Shown: one piece after another, positions 6,739 to 13,118 of the stretch
Layout: each line of letters opens with the position of its first letter
Position numbering within the stretch: the first letter of the stretch is position 1
NCBI GenBank assembly: GCA_963977945.1
Contig: CAXBQO010000007.1
Coordinates: 1 to 22,456, forward strand
DNA: 22,456 nt
Reading direction: 5' to 3'
Source of the DNA: CALMJB01 sp963977945
GTDB taxonomy: Bacteria > Actinomycetota > Actinomycetes > Nanopelagicales > Nanopelagicaceae
The notes under the pieces: model-generated
Seen by the model: only the letters and a program-made list of their open reading frames with translations
What the model was told of the DNA's origin: nothing
Databases searched by the model: none
Translations under genes and position numbers: made by a program

Positions 6739-7894
6739 GCCAAAAGAGAAGTTGCGTATTGGTGTGGTCTGTCCATATGGATGGGACACACCTGGCGGAG
6801 TTCAAACCCACATCAAACAGTTAGCTGAACATTTAATTCAAGATGGTTATCGCATTTCAGTTCTCGCGCCAGTAAGCGATGAAGAAAATCTGCAGGAAGA
6901 TTGGGTGGTTCCAGCGGGACGTCCGATTCCTATTCCGGTTAATGGATCTGTCGCCAAAGTTTTATTTGGTCCAATCGCTGCAGCACGTGTTCGACAATGG
7001 ATAAATGAAGGTGACTTTAATTTGCTGCATTTACATGAGCCAGCGATTCCATCACTTTCATTACTTGCTTGCTGGGCAGCAAATGGTCCAATTGTTGGAA
7101 CATTTCACGCATCATCTAAAAAACGTAAAGCAATTTATGCAATCGGTCCGGTATTAGATCCGGCGGTAGAAAAACTTTCGGCTCGAATCGCAGTAAGTGA
7201 ATTAGCAAGAACTACATTGAAAGATCACTTTGAAACCGATGCGGTAGTTATTCCAAATGGAATCGAACGAAATTTTTTTATAAACGCTTTACCTAATCCG
7301 GAATGGAAACAACCCAACACAATCGGATTTATGGGGCGCTTTAATGAAAAGCGTAAGGGCTTAGAAGTTTTAATCGAAGCACTTCCAATAGTTGCCAGAT
7401 TCATTCCTGATATACATTTATTAGTAGCTGGCCCGGGTGATGCTGAAGATGCGCTAAAGAAAATTGATCAGTCGTTACGATCGCGAATCAAATTTTTAGG
7501 AAGAATAAGCGATGAAGAAAAGGCCAGTTTTCTAAAGTCACTCACATGCTATGTTGCACCAAATACTCACGGTGAATCATTTGGAATTATTTTGACCGAA
7601 TGTTTATCTGCCGGAACTCCTATTGTGGCAAGTGATATTCCGGCATTTGCTGCCGTTCTGGAAAATGGCCGACTCGGAAGTTTGTTTGAGAGCGAAAATC
7701 CAGCAGAACTTGCAAAGGCTGTGATCGAAATGTGTCGCAATGAAAATGCTAGAAATGAGTTTGCTCTAAATGGCCTAGAAACTTCCAAAAAATATGATTG
7801 GGATGATGTGGCCAAACAGATTGAATCAGTTTATGAAATTAGTGCAGCGAATCGACTAAAAGTTTCCACCGGTTCGGAGAAATTAGATGATTAA
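6731..7894 (+). CDS. pimA: phosphatidylinositol alpha-mannosyltransferase PimA (GT4)
   Basis: This 387-residue GT-B glycosyltransferase transfers mannose from GDP-mannose to the 2-position of phosphatidylinositol, starting PIM synthesis at the inner membrane. The N-terminal acceptor domain begins with CPYGWDTPGGVQTH, containing the catalytic-loop GG, and has HLHEP at about 101-105 and GTFHAS at 123-128. The donor domain has GRFNEKRKG (202-210) with Arg/Lys for the GDP phosphates, and the GT4 E-x7-E pair E282/E290 in HGESFGIILTE. The start is ATG 6731. Longer readings from 6656 would lie inside the upstream gene and lack family similarity. The gene overlaps the acyltransferase stop by 8 nt and the next gene's start by 8 nt, so the lipid genes look translationally coupled. 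Confidence 0.93.
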   Translation: MNKPKEKLRIGVVCPYGWDTPGGVQTHIKQLAEHLIQDGYRISVLAPVSDEENLQEDWVVPAGRPIPIPVNGSVAKVLFGPIAAARVRQWINEGDFNLLHLHEPAIPSLSLLACWAANGPIVGTFHASSKKRKAIYAIGPVLDPAVEKLSARIAVSELARTTLKDHFETDAVVIPNGIERNFFINALPNPEWKQPNTIGFMGRFNEKRKGLEVLIEALPIVARFIPDIHLLVAGPGDAEDALKKIDQSLRSRIKFLGRISDEEKASFLKSLTCYVAPNTHGESFGIILTECLSAGTPIVASDIPAFAAVLENGRLGSLFESENPAELAKAVIEMCRNENARNEFALNGLETSKKYDWDDVAKQIESVYEISAANRLKVSTGSEKLDD

Positions 7895-8378
7895 TTGGCT
7901 ACCGATATTGGTTCCGGTCTTACTTTTTATTTGGTATTTATCCTTTGTTGCCGGTCGATTAGATCGGTTGCACCAAAGAGTAGAAACATCTTGGGCAATT
8001 CTTGATTCATTACTTCAACGAAGAGCGGCAATTGCATTAGAGATCGCCAGACACAGCTCTTTAGATCAAGCCAGTGCATATTTAATTGCAGATGCCGCTA
8101 CTGCGGCGAGAGCGGCAGAAATTTCTGAAAGATCAGAGGCTGAATCAACTTTATCTGGCGCACTTGGACACATTTCAAATACTGCAACAACTTTGCCAAG
8201 TGAGTTATTAAATGAGTTATCAGATTTAACCCAAAAGATTCGCTTAGCAATTTCAATTCATCTTGAAGCGGTAAATTCGACTCAAAAATTTCGTAGTCGG
8301 TTTTTAATCAGAGTTTTTCGTTTAGCCGGCAATGCACCATTGCCAATTAAGTATCAGTTTGAAGAGGACTCGCTCTAA
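7887..8378 (+). CDS. small LemA-like membrane-anchored protein of unknown function
   Basis: The 163-residue product has one N-terminal transmembrane segment (about 5-22) and a helical cytoplasmic or external body. AGRLDRLHQRVETSWAILD followed by LLQRRAAI resembles the LemA signature helix, and the C-terminal FRSRFLIRVFRLAGNAPLP resembles the end of LemA-fold proteins. Similar proteins follow pimA in many actinobacteria, and in mycobacteria a related N-terminal region seems joined to a NUDIX domain (Rv2609c). No NUDIX box is present here, so only the membrane-helical part is kept. Start ATG 7887 overlaps the pimA stop as ATGATTAA, tying its expression to the PIM genes. A role in PIM metabolism is inferred from position only. 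Confidence 0.82.
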   Translation: MINWLPILVPVLLFIWYLSFVAGRLDRLHQRVETSWAILDSLLQRRAAIALEIARHSSLDQASAYLIADAATAARAAEISERSEAESTLSGALGHISNTATTLPSELLNELSDLTQKIRLAISIHLEAVNSTQKFRSRFLIRVFRLAGNAPLPIKYQFEEDSL

Positions 8379-8390
8379 TTCTTTACTACT

Positions 8391-8420
8391 TTTCGCGAAA
8401 TTTACGCGGTTAATCACCGC
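8391..8420 (+). repeat. palindrome and short inverted repeat between the pim cluster and pdxS
   Basis: TTTCGCGAAA (8391-8400) is a perfect 10-bp palindrome. It is followed by GCGGT-taatc-ACCGC (8406-8420), a 5-bp GC-rich hairpin with a moderately T-rich tail. They could be a weak terminator for the upstream operon or an operator for pdxS. The hairpin is short for an intrinsic terminator. Confidence 0.35.
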
Positions 8421-8478
8421 TTCTTCGTAGGAAGTTACAAGGACTGGCATTGAAACTGCTAAGAGATTTAGATTCGGT

Positions 8479-8493
8479 TAGACTTCTCCTCTT
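8479..8493 (+). promoter_or_regulatory. candidate -10 box for pdxST-yebC
   Basis: TAGACT (8479-8484) lies 9 nt before the pdxS ATG, with the pyrimidine run TTCTCCTCTT between and no Shine-Dalgarno. A near-leaderless mRNA is implied. TTGAAA at 8450-8455 is too far away (23 bp) to be a normal -35. Confidence 0.38.
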
Positions 8494-9396
8494 ATGACTC
8501 AAAATACGAATCAAGGCAAAACTGGAACCGCTCGCGTTAAACGTGGAATGGCGGAAATGCTTAAAGGCGGCGTGATCATGGATGTGGTCAACGTTGAACA
8601 AGCAAAGATTGCCGAAGATGCCGGTGCAGTTGCAGTTATGGCGCTAGAGCGCGTTCCTGCAGATATTCGAGCGCAAGGCGGAGTTGCTCGCATGTCAGAT
8701 CCAGACATGATTCAACAAATTCAAGATGCAGTTTCAATTCCGGTTATGGCAAAGGCGCGTATTGGACATTTTGTTGAAGCACAAGTCTTGCAATCTCTTG
8801 GTGTTGATTACATTGATGAATCAGAAGTTTTGACTCCGGCAGATTATGAAAACCATATTGATAAATGGAATTTCACCGTGCCATTTGTTTGTGGCGCGAC
8901 AAATCTAGGAGAAGCGCTACGTCGAATAAATGAAGGCGCTGCAATGATTCGTTCAAAAGGTGAGGCTGGCACTGGCGATGTTTCTAACGCCACCACTCAT
9001 ATGCGCAAAATTTCTTCACAAATTCGCAACCTAACTTCAATGCGTGAAGATGAACTTTATGTAGCGGCAAAAGAGATGAACGCGCCATACGATTTAGTAA
9101 AAGAGGTAGCTCAGACTGGAAAACTTCCGGTGGTGCTTTTCACTGCAGGCGGAATCGCAACTCCAGCTGATGCTGCGATGATGATGCAACTTGGAGCAGA
9201 TGGTGTATTTATCGGCTCTGGAATTTTCAAATCTGGTGATCCATCAAAGCGCGCTCGAGCATGTGTTAAAGCCACAACTCATTACACCGATGCAAAAATT
9301 GTGGCAGATGTGTCACGTGGTTTAGGCGATGCAATGGTTGGAATAAATGTTGCCGACATTCCAGTACCACATCGATTGGCCGAGCGGGGCTGGTAA
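8494..9396 (+). CDS. pdxS: pyridoxal 5'-phosphate synthase subunit PdxS
   Basis: This (beta/alpha)8-barrel synthase subunit condenses ribose 5-phosphate, glyceraldehyde 3-phosphate and ammonia into pyridoxal 5'-phosphate. The 300 residues match the family throughout: VIMDVVNVEQAKIAEDAGA with the catalytic aspartate D30, MAKARIGHFVEAQ with the substrate-binding lysine K87, and MIRSKGEAGTGDV with the second lysine K155. The C-terminal VFIGSGIFKSGDP forms the phosphate site. In the complex twelve PdxS subunits receive ammonia from PdxT. Start ATG 8494 has no Shine-Dalgarno but a -10-like box 9 nt upstream. pdxT begins 2 nt after its stop. Confidence 0.98.
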   Translation: MTQNTNQGKTGTARVKRGMAEMLKGGVIMDVVNVEQAKIAEDAGAVAVMALERVPADIRAQGGVARMSDPDMIQQIQDAVSIPVMAKARIGHFVEAQVLQSLGVDYIDESEVLTPADYENHIDKWNFTVPFVCGATNLGEALRRINEGAAMIRSKGEAGTGDVSNATTHMRKISSQIRNLTSMREDELYVAAKEMNAPYDLVKEVAQTGKLPVVLFTAGGIATPADAAMMMQLGADGVFIGSGIFKSGDPSKRARACVKATTHYTDAKIVADVSRGLGDAMVGINVADIPVPHRLAERGW

Positions 9397-9398
9397 GA

Positions 9399-10001
9399 AT
9401 GCAGGTTGGAGTTCTTGCACTTCAAGGTGATGTGCGAGAACACATAAAAGCTTTGGGCGAGTGTGGCGTAAGTGCAACCGCAGTAAAAACTGCCAAAGAA
9501 ATTTCTGCAGTATCAGCACTTGTAATTCCTGGCGGAGAATCAACCACTATTTCAAAACTTGCAAAAAGTTTTGATTTGCTGGATTTAATCCGGGAAAAAA
9601 TTGCCTCTGGCATGCCAACTTTTGGAACCTGCGCCGGAATGATTTTGCTGGCAAACAAAATCGAAGATGGAATTAAAGATCAAGAAAGTTTTGGCGGGTT
9701 AGATATAACGGTTCGCCGTAATGCATTTGGCCGTCAAGTTGATTCATTTGAAATTGATTTACAATTTAAAGGTATAACAGATCCGAAGATTCACGCGGTA
9801 TTTATTCGAGCTCCTTGGGTAGAAAGTGTCGCGGCCGATGTGGAAGTACTCGCAACCATCGTGGATAGCAGTGGGAAAAACCACCCGGTAGCGGTAATGC
9901 AGAAAAATATTTTGGCAACCGCTTTTCATCCAGAGCTAACAGCTGATAACCGTGTGCATAAGTTTTTCGTTGAAAATTTGTGCCGGCAGCGGGTGAATTA
10001 A
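9399..10001 (+). CDS. pdxT: pyridoxal 5'-phosphate synthase glutaminase subunit PdxT
   Basis: This class I glutamine amidotransferase supplies ammonia to PdxS. At 200 residues it has the usual length. The oxyanion region is IPGGESTTI (43-51), the nucleophile C78 lies in FGTCAGM, and H177 and E179 in AFHPELT complete the triad. VGVLALQGDVREH at the N terminus is the family signature that contacts PdxS. ATG 9399 is 2 nt after the pdxS stop and yebC follows 1 nt after its own stop, so the three are one transcription unit. Together pdxS and pdxT form the DXP-independent vitamin B6 route used by actinobacteria. Confidence 0.97.
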   Translation: MQVGVLALQGDVREHIKALGECGVSATAVKTAKEISAVSALVIPGGESTTISKLAKSFDLLDLIREKIASGMPTFGTCAGMILLANKIEDGIKDQESFGGLDITVRRNAFGRQVDSFEIDLQFKGITDPKIHAVFIRAPWVESVAADVEVLATIVDSSGKNHPVAVMQKNILATAFHPELTADNRVHKFFVENLCRQRVN

Positions 10002-10002
10002 T

Positions 10003-10761
10003 ATGTCAGGTCATTCCAAATGGGCAACAACTAAACACAAAAAAGCGATTATCGATTCTCGTAGAGCAAAAAACTTTGCCAAACTTATTAAAGGAATCGA
10101 AGTAGCAGCGCGTACTGGTGGCGCAGATATGTCCGGTAATCCAACGCTTTATGACGCGGTCACTAAAGCAAAGAAAAATTCAGTACCAAGTGACAACATC
10201 GATCGCGCAATCAAACGTGGCGCTGGCCTTGAAGGTGGTGGCGCAAATTGGGAAACCATTATGTACGAAGGTTACGGTCCCGGTGGTGTTGCACTTCTAA
10301 TTGAATGTTTATCTGACAATAGAAATCGTGCCGCCTCTGAAGTTCGAGTGGCAGTCACTAGAAATGGTGGCAACATGGCAGATCCAGGTTCAGTTTCATA
10401 TTTATTTCATCGCCGAGGAGTAGTTGTAGTTTCAAAACAAAATGGAAAAATCACCGAAGATGGTTTGTTAGAACAAGTTTTAGAAGCGGGCGCAGAAGAG
10501 GTAAATGATTTAGGCGAAAACTTTGAAATCTTAAGTTCTCCCACCGATTTACCTGCTGTTCGCTCTGCATTACAGAAAGCTGGTATTGAATATGAAACTA
10601 GCGAGACTTCATTTTTGCCTACTATGTCTATACCGCTAAACGCGGACGACGCTAAAAAACTTTTCAATTTAATTGAAGCAATAGAAGATTGCGACGATGT
10701 GCAAAATGTCTACGGAAATTTTGATGTGGCCGATGATATTTTGGCGAGTTTAAACTCTTAA
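10003..10761 (+). CDS. yebC: YebC/PmpR-family (TACO1-like) protein
   Basis: The 252-residue product opens with the diagnostic MSGHSKWATTKHKKA and continues with SRRAKNFAKLIK and GNPTLYDAVTKAKKNSVP. YEGYGPGGVALLIE and the NRNRAASEVR segment, then SYLFHRRGVV, complete the YebC pattern. YebC proteins were long listed as transcription regulators; more recent work ties family members to relief of ribosome stalling on proline-rich stretches. It sits between pdxT and ruvC, its usual actinobacterial place. ATG 10003 is 1 nt past the pdxT stop without its own Shine-Dalgarno, suggesting coupling. The stop at 10759-10761 is followed by a ruvC promoter-like sequence. Confidence 0.97.
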   Translation: MSGHSKWATTKHKKAIIDSRRAKNFAKLIKGIEVAARTGGADMSGNPTLYDAVTKAKKNSVPSDNIDRAIKRGAGLEGGGANWETIMYEGYGPGGVALLIECLSDNRNRAASEVRVAVTRNGGNMADPGSVSYLFHRRGVVVVSKQNGKITEDGLLEQVLEAGAEEVNDLGENFEILSSPTDLPAVRSALQKAGIEYETSETSFLPTMSIPLNADDAKKLFNLIEAIEDCDDVQNVYGNFDVADDILASLNS

Positions 10762-10787
10762 TTTAAATATTGAATTTCGCTTTAATC

Positions 10788-10800
10788 TAAGATGTCTAGC
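10788..10800 (+). promoter_or_regulatory. candidate -10 box for leaderless ruvC
   Basis: TAAGAT (10788-10793) lies 7 nt before ATG 10801, the spacing expected if transcription starts at the initiation codon. This favours ATG 10801 over the in-frame ATG at 10792, which falls inside the box. Confidence 0.38.
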
Positions 10801-11340
10801 ATGCGAGTGCTGGCAGTTGATCCGGGTTTGACTCGATGCGGTGTTGGAATAGTAGATGCAAATGGCAATACCAAATTATCCTTAATTGACTTTGCAATTA
10901 TTCAAACGGATGCCGACTTACCACTGGAACAACGATTATTAGAGCTGGAACAAAATCTGCAAAAACTAATTGAAAAATTTAAACCCAACGTAATAGCGGT
11001 AGAGCGAGTTTTTTCGCAGTTAAATGTGCGAACTGCAATGTCTACTGCTCAGGCAGGTGGCGTAGCACTGCTGCTTGCAGCCAAATCAAAAATTCCCGTA
11101 GTTCTACACACACCTAGTGAGGTGAAGGCGGCCGTAACCGGTTCGGGTCGGGCAGATAAGAAGCAGGTTGCAAATATGGTTAAAAAGATATTAAAGCTTG
11201 AGCAAATTCCGAAACCAGTTGATGTCACCGATGCTTTGGCATTAGCAATCTGCCATCATTGGCGGGGCAGCGCACAAACCAGATTAACTGCAGCAATAAT
11301 TAAAAATAGTAAAAGAACCAAAGTGAAAAAACGGCAATAA
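10801..11340 (+). CDS. ruvC: crossover junction endodeoxyribonuclease RuvC
   Basis: RuvC is the dimeric nuclease that resolves Holliday junctions with RuvAB. Read from ATG 10801 the protein has 179 residues and begins MRVLAVDPGLTRCGVG, matching the usual RuvC N terminus. ATG 10792 would add three residues (MSS). The four acidic catalytic residues are visible: D7 in VDPGLT, E68 in AVERVF, and D141 and D144 in DVTDALALA. TAMSTAQAGGVAL and TPSEVKAAVTGSGRADKKQV are further family blocks. The C terminus is lysine-rich. It heads the ruvCAB cluster, with 51 nt before ruvA. Confidence 0.97.
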   Translation: MRVLAVDPGLTRCGVGIVDANGNTKLSLIDFAIIQTDADLPLEQRLLELEQNLQKLIEKFKPNVIAVERVFSQLNVRTAMSTAQAGGVALLLAAKSKIPVVLHTPSEVKAAVTGSGRADKKQVANMVKKILKLEQIPKPVDVTDALALAICHHWRGSAQTRLTAAIIKNSKRTKVKKRQ

Positions 11341-11380
11341 TTGAATATTTACAAATTTACTAAAGCGAGATAGCTAAATA

Positions 11381-11394
11381 GAGGAATTTAATTG
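11381..11394 (+). promoter_or_regulatory. strong Shine-Dalgarno fixing a TTG start for ruvA
   Basis: GAGGAA (11381-11386) lies 5 nt before TTG 11392-11394. No ATG or GTG fits the conserved RuvA N terminus, so this site decides the start. Confidence 0.75.
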
Positions 11395-11994
11395 GCAACA
11401 CTAATCAGTTCGATCACCGGAAAAATCACCGAACTCGGGGTCAACTTTGTAACTATTGACATAAATGGTGTCGGAATGAGCGCTGCAATAACTGCTCGAC
11501 ATGCTTCTAAACTTCAATTAGGAGCATCCACCACATTGTTTACTAATTTAACAGTGCGCGAAGATTCTCTGACACTTTATGGATTTGAAAATCAGAATCA
11601 ACGGGAGTTTTTTGAACTACTTCAGACTGTAAGTGGAATTGGTCCAAAGGTTGCGCTATCAATTATTGCGGCAGCCGAGGTAGTAGATATATCCAGAGCA
11701 ATAGTTAATGAGGATTTAAAGCGATTACAAGAGATTCCTGGCCTCGGTAAAAAAAGTGCGCAACGATTAGTTCTTGATCTAAAAGATAAGATAAAAATCA
11801 AAAGTGGCAAGATTAATGATTGGGCAAGTCAAGTCGCGCAAGCGTTAGAGTCTCTGGGCTACAGCGCAAAAGAGAGTGGCAAAATTGCAGAACAAGTTGC
11901 CAGTGAAATGAAATCCCAATCTTCAGAAAATGTAATAGTAAGCGAAGCTTTGAAATTAGCACTGCAAATTGCCGGAAGAAGTAAAAGAGCATGA
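11392..11994 (+). CDS. ruvA: Holliday junction DNA helicase subunit RuvA
   Basis: RuvA binds the four-way DNA junction as a tetramer and loads the RuvB motor. The 200-residue protein shows the three-domain plan. An N-terminal OB fold (about 1-65) carries SITGKI at its start and TLYGFENQNQREFF at its end. Two helix-hairpin-helix motifs follow, LLQTVSGIGPKVALSII and LQEIPGLGKKSAQRLV. A C-terminal domain (about 145-200) contains VAQALESLGYS, which contacts RuvB. Translation starts at TTG 11392 behind a strong Shine-Dalgarno. The stop overlaps the ruvB start as ATGA. Confidence 0.97.
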   Translation: MATLISSITGKITELGVNFVTIDINGVGMSAAITARHASKLQLGASTTLFTNLTVREDSLTLYGFENQNQREFFELLQTVSGIGPKVALSIIAAAEVVDISRAIVNEDLKRLQEIPGLGKKSAQRLVLDLKDKIKIKSGKINDWASQVAQALESLGYSAKESGKIAEQVASEMKSQSSENVIVSEALKLALQIAGRSKRA

Positions 11995-13094
11995 GCGAAA
12001 AAAAAGAATCAAAAAAAGAATCGAATTTGAATCAATCAAATCCCTCAAATCCGTCAAATATTGTCAGTTTGAGCGCCGATGAAACCGAACGTGCTGCCGA
12101 ACAAGCTCTTCGACCAAATAATATTTATGAGTTTGTTGGTCAATCTAAAGTTAAAGAACAATTAAATCTTTTACTCAAAGCGGCAAAGGGAAGAAATAAA
12201 CCGGCAGATCATATTTTGCTTGCTGGTCCACCAGGTTTAGGAAAAACCACGCTAGCGATGATTATTGCTACCGAAATGAGTGCGGCGATTCGAGTAACAA
12301 GTGGTCCAGCGATAACGCATGCGGGAGATTTAGCAGCAATTTTGTCATCGCTTTCTGAAGGTGAAGTTTTATTTATCGATGAAATTCATCGACTAAATCG
12401 AAATGCTGAAGAAATGTTGTATTTAGCGATGGAAGATTTTCGAGTTGATGTTGTAGTCGGTAAAGGTGCCGGCGCAACTTCAATTCCACTGGATATTCCA
12501 CACTTTACATTGGTAGGTGCCACAACTCGATCTGGATTATTACCAAGTCCATTGCGAGATCGTTTTGGATTTACCGCAGCGCTTGAGTTTTACGAAACCG
12601 CTGATTTAGAAAACATAATTGTGCGTAGTGCCAAGTTGATGCAATTTAATATTGAAGAGCAGGCTGTAAGTGAAATAGCAATTAGATCAAGAGGAACTCC
12701 TAGAGTTGCAAACCGATTGTTGCGACGAGTAAGAGATTTTGCTCAAGTTAAACATAAAGAGAATGAACGAATATCTCTTGATGCTGCAAAAGCTGCATTA
12801 GAACTTTATGAAGTTGATCAATTGGGGCTAGATCGACTTGATAAAGCAATTTTGCAAAATTTAATAAAGAATTTCTCTGGTGGCCCAGTTGGTTTGAGTA
12901 CTCTGGCAATGTCAGTGGGCGAAGAAGCAGAAACTATTGAATCAATCTGTGAACCATTTTTAGTTCGTATTGGTTTCCTACACCGCACGCCAAGAGGAAG
13001 AGTTGCTACAAATTTGGCTTGGCAACATCTGGGAATAACACCGCCAGAATCAAATTCATACTTACAAGAGTTGGGATTTTTCACAAAAGAGTGA
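11991..13094 (+). CDS. ruvB: Holliday junction branch migration ATPase RuvB
   Basis: This AAA+ hexameric motor drives branch migration with RuvA. The 367 residues include Walker A GPPGLGKTT (79-87), Walker B LFIDEIH with D130/E131, sensor I VGATTRSGLL (about 175-184), the arginine-finger region PLRDRFGF and the C-terminal winged helix with FLHRTPRGRVA. The first 26 residues are a polar, low-complexity extension (Lys/Glu/Ser then NPSNPSN) beyond the usual RuvB start. It is coded by two A-tracts and a 9-bp repeat. The start ATG 11991 overlaps the ruvA stop (ATGA); no later ATG precedes the conserved core, so the extension is probably real. Confidence 0.97.
   Translation: MSEKKESKKESNLNQSNPSNPSNIVSLSADETERAAEQALRPNNIYEFVGQSKVKEQLNLLLKAAKGRNKPADHILLAGPPGLGKTTLAMIIATEMSAAIRVTSGPAITHAGDLAAILSSLSEGEVLFIDEIHRLNRNAEEMLYLAMEDFRVDVVVGKGAGATSIPLDIPHFTLVGATTRSGLLPSPLRDRFGFTAALEFYETADLENIIVRSAKLMQFNIEEQAVSEIAIRSRGTPRVANRLLRRVRDFAQVKHKENERISLDAAKAALELYEVDQLGLDRLDKAILQNLIKNFSGGPVGLSTLAMSVGEEAETIESICEPFLVRIGFLHRTPRGRVATNLAWQHLGITPPESNSYLQELGFFTKE
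12036..12060 (+). repeat. 9-bp tandem repeat in the ruvB N-terminal coding region
   Basis: TCAAATCCC (12036-12044), TCAAATCCG (12045-12053) and a partial TCAAATA (12054-12060) encode the S-N-P repeats of the RuvB extension. Runs of eight A (11998-12005) and seven A (12011-12017) precede it. Confidence 0.7.
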
Positions 13095-13109
13095 TTCTTT
13101 GCGTACAAT
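13080..13109 (+). promoter_or_regulatory. predicted secDF promoter
   Basis: TTCACA (13080-13085) and TACAAT (13104-13109) are separated by 18 bp, close to the sigma-70 consensus. The -35 lies inside the end of ruvB. The secD ATG follows 9 nt after the -10 with no Shine-Dalgarno, so the mRNA would be leaderless or nearly so. Confidence 0.55.
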
Positions 13110-13118
13110 CTCGCTCTT

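Noticed and set aside
11348..11376. TTTACA-N17-TAGCTA as a ruvA promoter
   Set aside because: A start about 7 nt after the -10 would fall at or inside the ruvA Shine-Dalgarno (11381-11386). Readthrough from ruvC is simpler.
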